From assembly GCA_963818775.1 (NCBI GenBank), contig CAWFUF010000011.1, positions 434,001 through 498,000 on the forward strand: a stretch of DNA of 64,000 bases. The letters run 5' to 3'. The stretch comes from JAMXLO01 sp963818775. Its GTDB lineage: Bacteria > Pseudomonadota > Alphaproteobacteria > Acetobacterales > Acetobacteraceae. The translations under genes and the position numbers were made by a program. The notes under the pieces were generated by a model. It searched no databases. It was not told where the DNA came from and saw only the letters and a program-made list of their open reading frames with translations. This document shows positions 26,158-36,170 of this stretch, one piece after another; positions within the stretch are counted from its first letter, which is position 1; each line of letters starts with the position of its first letter.

Positions 26158-27864
26158 TTAGTTCCGGTGCGCTTGATACCAGGAATTGCGCAGCACACGG
26201 CCAGGAAGCGCGCCAGTGTGCTTGCCGTCCTCCAGTAGCACCTGACCATTCACGATAGTCATGTGTACGCCCACCGCCGGTTCCTTGATGCGCCAGCCGC
26301 CGGCGGGGAAATCGTGAACCACACTCTCCGGCCCCGGCTTCACCGTGTCGGGATCGAACAGCACGATGTCTGCCGCCAGGCCTTCGCGCAGCAGGCCACG
26401 ATCACTGATGCCGAACAGCGATGCCGACTCGAAGGTGAGCCGCCGCACTGCCTGCTCCAGCGTCATCGCGTGCTTCTCGCGCACCCACTCGCCAAGCAGC
26501 CGTGTCGTGTAGCCGTATCCGCCGTGGAACTGCACGTGCGCGCCGCCATCGCCCAACCCGATGAAAGCGTTCGGATACGTCAGGATCTGCTTCACCGCCT
26601 CGTCGTCGATGTTGTTCTCGGCCTGGAGGAATCGCGTCTCCAGCTTCTCCTCGACGACCAGATCGAGGAATGCGTCGATCACGCGCTTGTTCTGCATCCT
26701 GGCAATCTCGCCAATGGTCTTGAACTGCAGCGGCTTGTTCTTCTCCAGCGCCGGCTCGTTTACCCACATGTAGTCCCACCAGGTCTTGGAAAACCCGATG
26801 GCGCCTGAGATCGGCACGGACCGCTCCACCGCCTCGGCATGCAGCTTGTCACGCACCTGCGGATCGGCATAGGCGCGCATCTTATCCGCATCCGACGAGA
26901 TCAGGATCGGATGCCAGGTCGGCAGGCCGCGGAACACCTGGCAGTTCTTCATGGTGAAGTCCTGCGTGACGCGGTTCGGGCTGCACATCGGATAGGCGCG
27001 GATGCCGGCACGCGCCGTCTCGTCGACGCGGGCGATGTGCTGCTTCCACTTGTCGCCGGTGCGCACGGTCTGGCTCAGGCTGTTGTAGATCACCGGCCGG
27101 CCGCAGGCTTCCGCCATCCGCGCCATCAGCCCGTCGGCGAGTTCCGGATCGACGCCGCCGCCCATCTGCACCGTGCCGGTACCGAGTTCGCGCAGCACGT
27201 CGGTGAGTGCGAACAGTTCCTTGTCATCCGCCCACAACGCGGGGATTGGCACACCCTGCGGATCGAAATGGCCCTTCTGGCGCGAGCCCGAGAAGCCGAT
27301 CGCGCCGGCCTTCATGCCGTCACGCACGACCTCCTGCATGGTGCGGATTTCGTCGTCCGTGGCGGTGCGCTTCTGGCACTCCTCGCCCATCGCGTAGAAG
27401 CGCACGGCGGTGTGGCCGATGAGGGTGCCGGCGTTGACGCCGAGGCGATTGTCGAGCCGGTCCATGTACTGCGGGAAGCTTTCCCAATTGACATCGACGG
27501 TGCGGAGCACCTCCATCGGAATGGCTTCTACATAGGACAGGAATTCGGCCATCCGCTCTTCCTTGCCGCGGCGCACCGGGGCCAGCGAGAGCGAGCAGTT
27601 GCCGAAGATCACCGTGGTCGCGCCGTGCTGCGGCGAGAATGTGCACAGCGGATCCCAGGTCACCTGCGCGTCGTAGTGGCAGTGGTTGTCGATGAAACCA
27701 GGTGACACAGCCAGCCCATCGGCATCGACCGTGCGCTCCGCCGCGCCGGTGATCTTGCCGATTTCAACGATCTTGCCGTCCTTCACCGCAATATCGCCGC
27801 GAAATGCCGGCATCCCCGAGCCATCGACAATGCGGCCATTACGGATCAACAGGTCATACGTCAT
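26158..27864 (-). CDS. N-acyl-D-amino-acid deacylase-like amidohydrolase
   Basis: 568-aa metal-dependent amidohydrolase of the D-aminoacylase family. Seen: an N-terminal beta-sandwich start (MTYDLLIRNGRIVDGSGMP), the metal motif GFIDNHCHYDAQ (HxH), a Cys in FGNCSLSLAP as in D-aminoacylases, a GDGGAHVQFHGGYGYTT block and a C-terminal LREGLAADIVLFDPDTV. The ATG at 27864 is preceded by a GGGAGAACGACA ribosome region. It is divergent from an MFS transporter gene (143-bp gap) that may carry its substrate or product. The exact substrate is unknown. Confidence 0.88.
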   Translation of the reverse strand: MTYDLLIRNGRIVDGSGMPAFRGDIAVKDGKIVEIGKITGAAERTVDADGLAVSPGFIDNHCHYDAQVTWDPLCTFSPQHGATTVIFGNCSLSLAPVRRGKEERMAEFLSYVEAIPMEVLRTVDVNWESFPQYMDRLDNRLGVNAGTLIGHTAVRFYAMGEECQKRTATDDEIRTMQEVVRDGMKAGAIGFSGSRQKGHFDPQGVPIPALWADDKELFALTDVLRELGTGTVQMGGGVDPELADGLMARMAEACGRPVIYNSLSQTVRTGDKWKQHIARVDETARAGIRAYPMCSPNRVTQDFTMKNCQVFRGLPTWHPILISSDADKMRAYADPQVRDKLHAEAVERSVPISGAIGFSKTWWDYMWVNEPALEKNKPLQFKTIGEIARMQNKRVIDAFLDLVVEEKLETRFLQAENNIDDEAVKQILTYPNAFIGLGDGGAHVQFHGGYGYTTRLLGEWVREKHAMTLEQAVRRLTFESASLFGISDRGLLREGLAADIVLFDPDTVKPGPESVVHDFPAGGWRIKEPAVGVHMTIVNGQVLLEDGKHTGALPGRVLRNSWYQAHRN

Positions 27865-28007
27865 CTTGTCGTTCTCCCGTTTACTGAACCGCCCGCGGCG
27901 GTCCTTCCGCTTTGAACCCAGCGTAGCACTCCGGCGGCCGGAGGGAAGCGAGACTTGGTCTCATTCGGGAACCGGGCCAAAGTGAACGACTTGGGGGAAC
28001 CGTCGAG

Positions 28008-29213
28008 ATGACTGCCACGCTGCGTCCGATCAGGGCGTCCAGAGCCACGACCGGATTAACGCTGCATGCGCGGATGCCATGGCCGCTGCTGGCTGCCGCG
28101 TCGCTCGCCATGTTCACCGTCGCCGCCAGCGGCACAACTCGCGCGCCGTTCCTGATCGAGATGGCGCGCGATCTGTCGGCCAATGTGCCGCTGATTGCCG
28201 ATCTGGTCGCCATAAGTTCGCTCTCCTGGGGTGTGACATCGGTGATCGCCGGCGCGGGATCCGATCGCTGGGGGACGCGCCCATTCCTGCTCGCTGGGCC
28301 GCTCGGGCTCGCGGTGGCGACGACGGGCATCGCTACGGGCGGAAGCTTCGGCGCGGTCGCAGCCTGGGTGACGCTGGCCGGCGCATTCTGTGGCCTGTTC
28401 AGCGGCGTGATCTTCGCCGAGGTGTCGGCGCGTGTGTCGCCCACGCAGCAGGGTCGCGCGTTGGGCTGGGTGATGAGCGGTCAGTCGTTGACGCTTCTCA
28501 TTGGCGTGCCGCTGGCAGCCTGGGTGGGGTCCTGGATCGGCTGGCGCGGCGTCAATCTATGCATCGCGGCGCTGGCTCTGATCACGGCCGGCAGTCTGCT
28601 GGCAGCCACTGTGCGTGGAGCGAACACCGATCCGATTGCCTTGACGCGAGTGCCGTCGATGCGTGCAGCACTGTCGCGGCCGGTGCTGCGACTGCTCGCC
28701 ATGGGGATCGCCGAGCGCATCTGCTACGGGCTGGTGGCAGTCTACTACGCGACATTCCTGCAATCGACCTACTCACTCTCGCTGCAAGAGGTGGCGCTGC
28801 CATTGGGCATATTCGCGATCGGCAACATTCTCGGCACACTGCTGGGCGGCCAGCTTGCCGACCGATTGCCCAATCGTCTGGCTATTTTCGGCACAGCAAT
28901 GCTGGCGTCAGGCGCTGCCGCGCTCGCCTTGTTCGGCTGGCAAACGAGTGTGCAGACCTCGGTGGCGCTGGGCTTCAGCTACGTGTTCTGCAACGCGATC
29001 GCACGGCCTTCGCTGATGGCATCGCTCAGCGACGTGCCGGAACACGTGCGGGGCACGGTGATGGGTCTGAACGTCACATCCAACAGCATAGGCTGGCTGG
29101 GTGCCGCTGGCCTTGGCGGATGGATGATCGGCAGTATCGGCTTTGCCGGCTTCGGACCGCTCGCCGCCACGGTTGCGGTGATCGGCAGTGGACTCGCACT
29201 GATCCGCCGTTGA
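28008..29213 (+). CDS. MFS transporter
   Basis: 401-aa major facilitator with about 12 hydrophobic segments in two halves joined by a cytoplasmic loop near residue 205 (RGANTDPIALTRVPSM). A motif-A-like GSDRWGTRPFL follows the second helix, and a related GGQLADRLPNRLAIF occurs in the second half. The ATG at 28008 has GGGGGAACC upstream. It is divergent from the amidohydrolase gene and likely shares its control region. The substrate cannot be deduced; an acyl-amino acid or drug-like compound is possible. Confidence 0.88.
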   Translation: MTATLRPIRASRATTGLTLHARMPWPLLAAASLAMFTVAASGTTRAPFLIEMARDLSANVPLIADLVAISSLSWGVTSVIAGAGSDRWGTRPFLLAGPLGLAVATTGIATGGSFGAVAAWVTLAGAFCGLFSGVIFAEVSARVSPTQQGRALGWVMSGQSLTLLIGVPLAAWVGSWIGWRGVNLCIAALALITAGSLLAATVRGANTDPIALTRVPSMRAALSRPVLRLLAMGIAERICYGLVAVYYATFLQSTYSLSLQEVALPLGIFAIGNILGTLLGGQLADRLPNRLAIFGTAMLASGAAALALFGWQTSVQTSVALGFSYVFCNAIARPSLMASLSDVPEHVRGTVMGLNVTSNSIGWLGAAGLGGWMIGSIGFAGFGPLAATVAVIGSGLALIRR

Positions 29214-29349
29214 TGACCGGCTGCCCAGCGAACAGGCAGTCGCCGTCCGCGGATTGGGCAGCGGTCTTTGGCATCGATGTCGCAATGTCGTGGCAGCGCG
29301 GCACAAAACGTGCAAGGTATCCCGACGAAAGTCCGATCGAGGACAGCGG

Positions 29350-30798
29350 ATGCGGCAGGACGGTGTTCTGGCGGGATACGACCCGGGCAGCCTCTTCTGC
29401 GAGATGCTGCGGCCAGGAGAGCCGCCGCATTCGGCGCTGTCGTTGCTGCGCGAAAAGCTGCGGCTCCTGCCGGCTGAGGCATTGCGCCGCCGCGCCGCCG
29501 AAGCCGAACGCGATCTGCTGGAGCGCGGCATCACCTTCACGGTCTATTCGGATGCGACCGCGATCGACCGTATCCTGCCCTTTGACCTGATCCCGCGCGT
29601 GATCACCGCACAGGAATGGCACACGCTGGAGGCCGGCGTGATCCAGCGGGTGCGCGCGCTGAACCTGTTCCTGCATGACATCTACCATGAGCGGAAGATC
29701 CTCGCCGACGGCGTGGTGCCCCGCGAACTGGTGCTGGGCAATGCTGCCTACTGCGAGGCTATGATCGACTTTGATCCGCCCCGCGGCACCTATGTGCATA
29801 TCTGTGGCACCGACATCATCCGCGATGACGCCGGCCGGTTCCTGGTGTTGGAGGACAATGCACGGACGCCATCCGGCGTGGCCTACGTGGTCGAGAACCG
29901 GCATATGTCGCTGCGTGTGCTGTCCGACCTGATGGCCGGACTGCGGGTGCGAAGTGTGGACGAATACGGCCTGCAACTGCACCGTGCGATGACGGAGATC
30001 GCGCCGGCCGGCATCAGCGATCCTCAGGTCGTGCTGCTGTCGCCCGGCATCTTCAATTCGGCATATTTCGAGCACGTGTTCCTGGCGCGCGAAATGGGCG
30101 TCCCGTTGGTCGAGGGCCAGGATCTGCTGGTCGACGATGGTCGCGTCTGGATGCGCACCACGGCCGGCCTCGCACGGGTGCACACGATCTATCGACGACT
30201 GAACGACGATTTCCTGGATCCGGACGCGTTTCGGCCTGACAGCAAATTGGGTGTACGTGGATTGATCGAGGCATGGCGGCGCGGCGGGGTGTCGATCGCC
30301 AATGCGGTCGGCACGGGTGTGGCGGACGACAAGGCGGTCTATGCCTATATGCCGCGCATCATTCGTTACTATCTCGGCGAGGATGCGATATTGCCGAATG
30401 TCGATACACGAAGCTGCGCCGAGAAGGACGGGCTCGCGTATACACTCGCGCATCTGCATGAGCTGGTGGTGAAGCCGGTGGCGGAATCCGGCGGCTACGG
30501 CTTGTTGATCGGCCCGCATGCCAGCATGGCTGAGCTGGACGAGTTCCGTGACCGGCTGAAGGCCAATCCTGCAAACTATATCAGCCAGCCGATGGTAAAG
30601 CTCTCGGTCAGCCCGACACTGTGCGATGACGGCGTGAACGCGCGGCACGTGGATTTGCGCCCGTTCGCAATCACCGGCCGCGATACCTGGGTGCTGCCGG
30701 GCGGATTGACGCGCGTCGCGCTGCGGGAGGGGTCCTTGGTGGTGAATTCATCGCAGGGTGGCGGATCGAAGGACACCTGGGTGCTGGCAGATGAGTGA
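29350..30798 (+). CDS. Circularly permuted ATP-grasp type 2 family protein
   Basis: 482 aa from the ATG at 29350. The protein matches the DUF404/DUF407 circularly permuted ATP-grasp family: FTVYSDATAIDRILPFDLIPR, FLHDIYHERKILADGVVP, LVLEDNARTPSGVAYVVENR, the metal/nucleotide segment LHELVVKPVAESGGYG, and RPFAITGRDTWVLPGGLTRV. Such proteins are paired with alpha-E proteins and are thought to build or modify a peptide, with no product proven. The stop overlaps the alpha-E gene's ATG (30791) by 8 nt. The transglutaminase-like and protease genes often seen with this pair are absent here. Confidence 0.9.
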   Translation: MRQDGVLAGYDPGSLFCEMLRPGEPPHSALSLLREKLRLLPAEALRRRAAEAERDLLERGITFTVYSDATAIDRILPFDLIPRVITAQEWHTLEAGVIQRVRALNLFLHDIYHERKILADGVVPRELVLGNAAYCEAMIDFDPPRGTYVHICGTDIIRDDAGRFLVLEDNARTPSGVAYVVENRHMSLRVLSDLMAGLRVRSVDEYGLQLHRAMTEIAPAGISDPQVVLLSPGIFNSAYFEHVFLAREMGVPLVEGQDLLVDDGRVWMRTTAGLARVHTIYRRLNDDFLDPDAFRPDSKLGVRGLIEAWRRGGVSIANAVGTGVADDKAVYAYMPRIIRYYLGEDAILPNVDTRSCAEKDGLAYTLAHLHELVVKPVAESGGYGLLIGPHASMAELDEFRDRLKANPANYISQPMVKLSVSPTLCDDGVNARHVDLRPFAITGRDTWVLPGGLTRVALREGSLVVNSSQGGGSKDTWVLADE

Positions 30799-31753
30799 AA
30801 CCGTCCTCTCCCATCACCTTATCGCCCGGCACGCCGGCAGTGCGTTGTGGCTCGCGCGCTACATGGAGCGCATCGAGAACCTGGCGCGCCTGCTCGACGT
30901 CACCAAGACCTTCGCGCGCGATGCCGAGGGCGGGCGCAACTGGATGTCGTTGCTGCGCATCAACGGCGACGCGGAGGAATTCTCCGCCAAACACGAGGCG
31001 CCCGAAGCGACCAGCGTGGCGCATTTCTATCTGCTGGACTCGGAGAACCCGGGATCGGTGCAGTCGGCAATTCGCGCGGCGAAGGACAATGCGCGCACGT
31101 TGCGGGCGCTGATCTCCACAGAGATGTGGCTGCAGATCAACGTGTTTCACGGCCGGATTCGCGCGCTGAGCGCACTCGACCTGGCGCCAGAGGAATTGTC
31201 CGTCGTCTGCGCGATGCTGAAGGAGGGCGTGCAGGCGCACACTGGCATTACCGAGGGTACATTTTACCGCGACCAGTGCTGGCACTTCTATATGATGGGC
31301 CGCCATCTTGAGCGCGCGGATCAGATCACGCGGCTGATCGACACCAAATTCAACGCGCTGTTGCCGCTGGCCGCGATGGATGCGGTGATCGACGCCGGCG
31401 AATGGAACGAGCTGTTGCGCGCGGCTGCCGGCTACCATGCGTATCGCCGGGAGTATCCGCATGGCTATGTGCCCCATGAGGTGGCTGGCTTCCTGCTGCT
31501 GAATGGCGCATTCCCTCGGTCAGCCGGATTGAGCCTGGCGCAGCTCGACTGGCATCTGACGACCTTGCGAAGTCGCTATTATCTGCGCGGCTGCGCGCCG
31601 GCGTTGGGGCGGTTGGACCACCTCCGGACGATGCTGGCGAGCCAGACGGTGGAGGATATCCTGGGACGCGGGCTCTCACCGTTCCTCGATTGGGTGCAGC
31701 GCGAGATTGCTGCGTTGCACGAAGACATCGTGACACAGCTCTGCGGCGGTTGA
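30791..31753 (+). CDS. Alpha-E domain protein (DUF403)
   Basis: 320-aa helical protein of the alpha-E family that accompanies circularly permuted ATP-grasp enzymes. Seen: LSHHLIARHAGSALWLARYMERIENLARLLDVT at the N-terminus, the central FYRDQCWHFYMMGRHLERADQITRLID, and conserved His/Glu pairs. It is translationally coupled to the ATP-grasp gene by an 8-nt overlap. No catalytic role is known for the family. The two are expected to act in one complex. Confidence 0.9.
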   Translation: MSETVLSHHLIARHAGSALWLARYMERIENLARLLDVTKTFARDAEGGRNWMSLLRINGDAEEFSAKHEAPEATSVAHFYLLDSENPGSVQSAIRAAKDNARTLRALISTEMWLQINVFHGRIRALSALDLAPEELSVVCAMLKEGVQAHTGITEGTFYRDQCWHFYMMGRHLERADQITRLIDTKFNALLPLAAMDAVIDAGEWNELLRAAAGYHAYRREYPHGYVPHEVAGFLLLNGAFPRSAGLSLAQLDWHLTTLRSRYYLRGCAPALGRLDHLRTMLASQTVEDILGRGLSPFLDWVQREIAALHEDIVTQLCGG

Positions 31754-31829
31754 GCAGCGCTTCCGAGACGAGGCTTGATCGCGACGAGACCATCCGCCAC
31801 GCTGTTTTCGCGATGCGTGGGAGGTTGCG

Positions 31830-34172
31830 ATGTCACTGAGTCCCGTCAGCAACGGGATCGGACAGCCGGTACGGCGCAGGGAGGATCTGCGCCTGCTGAC
31901 CGGACGCGGCCGCTACAGCGACGACATCAGTGTGCCAGGCCAGGCTTATGCCGTGATGGTGCGTTCGCCGCATGCGCATGCGCTGATCGGGTCAATCGAC
32001 GTTGCCGCGGCGATGCGCTCTTCCGGCGTACTCACCGTGCTGACCGGTCGCGACATGCTGGCGGACGGACTGAAGCCGATCCCGCACGCCGTGAGCACCA
32101 ACAATCCGGTGGACATCAAGCTCAGCAATGCGGATGGGTCGCCGTCATTCATTCCGCCGCACTATCCGATAGCTGCCGATGAGGTGCGCCATGTCGGCGA
32201 CATCGTGGCGATGGTGGTCGCCACCAGTTGCGCCGCGGCGAAGGATGCCGCCGAACTCGTCTTGGTGGACTACACCGAGCTGCCGGCGGTGGTCCATTCG
32301 CGGCAGGCGGTGGCAGCGGACGCTCCGCATGCGTGGTCGGATGCCGCATCGAATCTGTGCCTCGACGCCAAGGTGGGCGATGCTGGCGCGGCCGACGCGG
32401 CGTTCGCAGCCGCTGCGCATGTCGTGCGCTTCAGTTCGTCGGTGCAGCGCATCGCCGGTGTGACCATGGAGCCACGCGCCGCGATCGGCGAATACGATGC
32501 GGCAACCGGGCGCTACACGCTGCACGCGGGCGCCGGTGGTGCGGTGCGCCCGCGTCACGACACGGCAGTTGTTCTTGGCGTCACCGACGATGACGTGCGC
32601 ATGGTCATGCACGATGTCGGCGGTAATTTCGGCACACGCGGCGCCTCCAATCCCGAATTCGCGCTGGTGGCCTGGGCGGCGAGGCGGGTCGGTCGCGCGG
32701 TGAAGTGGACCTGCGAACGTAGCGAGGCGTTCCTGTGCGACTACCAGGCGCGCGATCTGACGGCCGATGCGGAACTCGCGCTGGATGCGGAGGGAAAATT
32801 CCTCGCCATGCGGGGCACCAACATGGTCAACAGCGGTGCATATCCCGTCTCGTTTGGTCCGCTGCACAAGGGCGTGGAGATCATGACCAGCATCTACCAC
32901 GTGCCGGTGGTGGATTTCCGCGCCGTCGCGACGTTGACCAACACCGCGCCGACACGGCCATATCGCAGCTCTGGCCGCCCTGAGGCGATGTTCGTGATGG
33001 AACGGATGATCGATGTGGCGGCGCGCCAGTGCGGGTTCGATCGCATCGAACTGCGGCGACGGAACCTGGTGCCGGAATCTGCCATGCCGTACCGCAATCC
33101 GTTCGGCCTGGAGTACGACAGCGGCACGTATCACAAGGTGATGGAGCGCGTGCTGGCTCTAGGCGACTGGGCAGGCTTCGTGGCACGCCGCGCGGAAGCG
33201 AAACGGCGCGGAAAATGCCGTGGCATCGGCGTCGCCAATTATGTCGATACGGCGACCGGCGTCCCGCGCGAGCGAGCCGAGATCACAGTGCAGCCGCAAG
33301 GTGTCGTGGAACTCGTCATCGGCACGGTCTCCAGCGGCCAGGGCCACGAAACAAGTTTCGCCCAGCTCGTCAGTGAATGGCTCGGCGTTCCGATCGACAG
33401 CATCGTGCTGGTGCAGGGCGATACGGCGCGCGTCTCGGTGGGCGGCGGGTCGCATTCCGGACGCGCGCTGAGGATCGGCAGCATCGTCATGCTGGGCGCC
33501 TCGAACGAGATCATCGCCAAAGGAATGCGGATCGCCGGTCATGTCCTGGAAGCCGCCGCGGCTGATCTGGAGTTTTCCTCCGGCCGCTTCGTCGTTAAGG
33601 GGACGGACCGCTCGATCGGCATCTTCGAAGTCGCCGCCGCGGCGGTGCAGCGCAACGATCTGCCGGACGATCTGCGCAGCCTGGACGGCGTATGCGACGA
33701 AACCGTGAACCTCGCGGCGTTTCCCTATGGTTGCCATGTCTGCGAAGTCGAGATCGATCCGGAAACCGGCGTGGTCCAGATCGCGCGCTACACGGCGGTC
33801 GATGACGTGGGGCGGGCGGTGAACCCGATGATCGTGCATGGTCAGGTTCATGGTGGCATAACGCACGGTATCGGCCAGGCTCTGCTCGAACAGTGCTGGT
33901 ACGATCCGCAGTCCGGCCAGTTGCTGTCGGGCTCGTTGATGGACTACGCCATCGCGCATGCTGACCAAGTGCCGACCTACGTCACTGAACTGAGCGAGGT
34001 TCCATCGCCGACACACCCTCTTGGCATCCGACCGGCGGGCGAGGGCGGCACCACGCCGGCGCTCGGTGCGGTGGTCAACGCGATCGTCGATGCGTTGGCA
34101 GAATTCGGCGTGATGCACATCGAAATGCCGGCGACGCCGGAGCGTGTATGGCGCGCCATCCACGCGCAATAG
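31830..34172 (+). CDS. Molybdenum hydroxylase large subunit (CoxL/xanthine-dehydrogenase family)
   Basis: 780-aa catalytic subunit that binds a molybdopterin-cytosine-dinucleotide-type cofactor and hydroxylates or oxidises a small substrate. Seen: GQPVRRREDLRLLTGRGRYSDD, DVGGNFGTRGASNPE, an active-site loop PYRSSGRPEAM (a CO-dehydrogenase AYRCSFR loop is absent, so not true CODH), cofactor-contact SSGQGHET and SVGGGSHSGR, and the catalytic Glu in RPAGEGGTT. No FAD (CoxM) or 2Fe-2S (CoxS) gene is adjacent, so partners must be encoded elsewhere. A CoxG-like gene lies at 38.4 kb. It is the first gene of a run into LLM-thiD-tenA, suggesting an N-heterocycle substrate (inference). Confidence 0.9.
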   Translation: MSLSPVSNGIGQPVRRREDLRLLTGRGRYSDDISVPGQAYAVMVRSPHAHALIGSIDVAAAMRSSGVLTVLTGRDMLADGLKPIPHAVSTNNPVDIKLSNADGSPSFIPPHYPIAADEVRHVGDIVAMVVATSCAAAKDAAELVLVDYTELPAVVHSRQAVAADAPHAWSDAASNLCLDAKVGDAGAADAAFAAAAHVVRFSSSVQRIAGVTMEPRAAIGEYDAATGRYTLHAGAGGAVRPRHDTAVVLGVTDDDVRMVMHDVGGNFGTRGASNPEFALVAWAARRVGRAVKWTCERSEAFLCDYQARDLTADAELALDAEGKFLAMRGTNMVNSGAYPVSFGPLHKGVEIMTSIYHVPVVDFRAVATLTNTAPTRPYRSSGRPEAMFVMERMIDVAARQCGFDRIELRRRNLVPESAMPYRNPFGLEYDSGTYHKVMERVLALGDWAGFVARRAEAKRRGKCRGIGVANYVDTATGVPRERAEITVQPQGVVELVIGTVSSGQGHETSFAQLVSEWLGVPIDSIVLVQGDTARVSVGGGSHSGRALRIGSIVMLGASNEIIAKGMRIAGHVLEAAAADLEFSSGRFVVKGTDRSIGIFEVAAAAVQRNDLPDDLRSLDGVCDETVNLAAFPYGCHVCEVEIDPETGVVQIARYTAVDDVGRAVNPMIVHGQVHGGITHGIGQALLEQCWYDPQSGQLLSGSLMDYAIAHADQVPTYVTELSEVPSPTHPLGIRPAGEGGTTPALGAVVNAIVDALAEFGVMHIEMPATPERVWRAIHAQ

Positions 34173-34185
34173 ACAGGAAGACGCA

Positions 34186-35361
34186 ATGCAGACCTGGTAT
34201 CATTGCGAGAACACCTATCCCTTCGTGCCGCAGGAGGTGCTGGATGCCGCCGCCTCAGTGCGCGGCAGCCTGCCGAACCGCTATTGCGATCCGAAGATCG
34301 CCGCTGACTTGTTCCACGAATGCCTCGATGAGCACCTGCTGTGCGACGATCTCGGCGTGAACATCGTCTCGATCGAGCACCACTCTGGTATCAACAGCCT
34401 GTACGGCGCCAGCCCGATGATCCTCGGCAACATCGCGCGTCAGACCAGCAAGGTGCGCATCCTCAGCCAGGGCACGCTGGTCACCGTGCGGCGCGATCCG
34501 GTGCGCGTGGCGGAGGAATATGCCACTGCCGATGTGATATCGCGCGGCAGGCTTGAGATCGGCTTCGTCAAATCGGGCGACAGCGAGATGGTGTCGGGCA
34601 ACGCCAACCCCATCGGCATCGTGGAGCGCTTCTGGGAAGCCATCGACCTGATCGTGAAGACGCTGACGAGCCACGACGGCCCGTTCAGTTGGGAGGGCAA
34701 GCACTTCACGCATCGCCACGTGAACATCTGGCCGCCATGTTGGCAGCGGCCGCATCCGCCGCTGTGGGCGGCGACGGGCGACCCCGAAACGTCCGCCGAA
34801 CTGGGTCGGCGCGGCATGGTCAATGCGCTGGTGCTGCGTGGCATGGAGGGCACGAAGCGTGCCTGGGCGGCCTATCGCCGCGCACGCGATGAAGCAGGAC
34901 TGTCGCCGCCCGCACTGGATCGCTTCGCCTATACCGCATTCGTCTATGTCGGCGACACCGACGAGGAGGGCGTGGAGGTCGGCAGCAAGTTGTTGTGGTT
35001 CCTCAACACATCGTTGAAGCAGGCGCCGCAGTTTTCAAAATTCCTGCCGGGACGCATGCCGCCGGAGATGGCCCCCCGCATGTGGCGCACCGGACCGCAG
35101 GCTGGCGCGCGTCCCGCCGATGCATTGATCGGCATGACCGCGGAACAGGCGATCGCCAGCAAGCTGATGTTCGCTGGCAGGCCCGAGACCGTGTACCGTC
35201 AGATCATGGATTGCTACGCGGAACTTGGCGGGTTCGGCCACCTGATCTTCATCGGCCGCTCCGGTTTTCTGACGCACGCAGAAGCGGAAAAGAGCCTCCG
35301 GCTGTTCGGCAACGAGGTATTGCCGCGGCTGAATGAAGCTGCACCCGCTGTGGCAGCATGA
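34186..35361 (+). CDS. LLM-class (luciferase-like) flavin-dependent monooxygenase
   Basis: 391-aa F420/FMN-dependent luciferase-like protein. Seen: the TIM-barrel segments EHHSGINSLYGASPM, LVTVRRDPVRVAEEYATADV and RLEIGFVKSGD, and PPLWAATGDPETSAELGRRG with the flavin-phosphate loop. The ATG at 34186 follows AGGAAG, and the stop overlaps the thiD ATG by 4 nt. Coupling to thiD and tenA suggests that it oxidises a heterocyclic precursor feeding the thiamine pyrimidine pool. Substrate and electron donor are unproven. Confidence 0.88.
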   Translation: MQTWYHCENTYPFVPQEVLDAAASVRGSLPNRYCDPKIAADLFHECLDEHLLCDDLGVNIVSIEHHSGINSLYGASPMILGNIARQTSKVRILSQGTLVTVRRDPVRVAEEYATADVISRGRLEIGFVKSGDSEMVSGNANPIGIVERFWEAIDLIVKTLTSHDGPFSWEGKHFTHRHVNIWPPCWQRPHPPLWAATGDPETSAELGRRGMVNALVLRGMEGTKRAWAAYRRARDEAGLSPPALDRFAYTAFVYVGDTDEEGVEVGSKLLWFLNTSLKQAPQFSKFLPGRMPPEMAPRMWRTGPQAGARPADALIGMTAEQAIASKLMFAGRPETVYRQIMDCYAELGGFGHLIFIGRSGFLTHAEAEKSLRLFGNEVLPRLNEAAPAVAA

Positions 35362-36170
35362 TCGCCAACGTTCTTTCCATCGCCGGCTCGGATCCCAGTG
35401 GGGGAGCCGGCATCCAGGCTGATCTGAAGGCGTTCTCGGCTCTTGGCGCGTATGGCATGGCCGTGATCACTGCGCTGACCGCTCAGAACACGCAGGGTGT
35501 GCGATCGTTTCAGACAATCGATCCGGGGTTCGTCGCCGAACAGATCGACGCGATCTTCGCCGATGTGCGCGTTGATGCGGTGAAGATCGGCATGGTGGCG
35601 ACCGCGGAGATCGCGACGGCGATCGCGGATCGGCTGCGACATCACGGCGTGAGCAACATCGTCCTCGATCCGGTGATGGTGGCAAAGAGCGGTCATCATC
35701 TGCTGCGCGAAGACGCGGTCGCTGCGCTGCGTGACACGCTCGTGCCGATAGCGCGGGTGATCACGCCAAATCTGCCGGAGGCAGGCGTGCTCATTGGCAA
35801 GCCCGCGCCGGTGACGCTCGCCAACATGCACCATGCGTTGCGGGATCTGTATCGGCTCGGCCCGCAATTTGTGTTGCTCAAGGGTGGCCACCTTGCCGGA
35901 CCAGATTCTACTGACCTGCTGTTCGACGGCACCACGATCACCGAACTGCCAGGGCGGCGGATCGATACGCGCAACACCCACGGCACCGGTTGCACGCTCT
36001 CGGCCGCGATCGCCGCATTGCTGCCTCGCTTCGCCATGGTCGAGGCCGTGCGTCGGGCGAAGGCGTATCTGACGGATGCCATCGCCGCGAGCGATCGTCT
36101 GACGGTCGGCAGCGGCCACGGTCCGGTCCATCATTTCCACGCACTCTGGACGGAGGACGCAGCGCAATGA
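35358..36170 (+). CDS. thiD: Hydroxymethylpyrimidine/phosphomethylpyrimidine kinase
   Basis: 270-aa ribokinase-fold kinase that phosphorylates HMP and HMP-P for thiamine synthesis. Diagnostic motifs: VLSIAGSDPSGGAGIQADLKAF at the N-terminus, VLDPVMVAKSGHHLL, TPNLPEAGVL, and the C-terminal anion-hole/catalytic Asp block THGTGCTLSAAIAA. The length is normal. It is coupled by overlaps to the LLM gene upstream and tenA downstream, so pyrimidine salvage is the likely role of this operon. No other thi biosynthetic gene is present in the window. Confidence 0.95.
   Translation: MIANVLSIAGSDPSGGAGIQADLKAFSALGAYGMAVITALTAQNTQGVRSFQTIDPGFVAEQIDAIFADVRVDAVKIGMVATAEIATAIADRLRHHGVSNIVLDPVMVAKSGHHLLREDAVAALRDTLVPIARVITPNLPEAGVLIGKPAPVTLANMHHALRDLYRLGPQFVLLKGGHLAGPDSTDLLFDGTTITELPGRRIDTRNTHGTGCTLSAAIAALLPRFAMVEAVRRAKAYLTDAIAASDRLTVGSGHGPVHHFHALWTEDAAQ

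Noticed and set aside
31830..34172. Aerobic CO dehydrogenase
   Set aside because: The AYRCSFR active-site loop of true CoxL is replaced by PYRSSGRPE, and CoxM and CoxS are absent, so this is a general Mo-hydroxylase.
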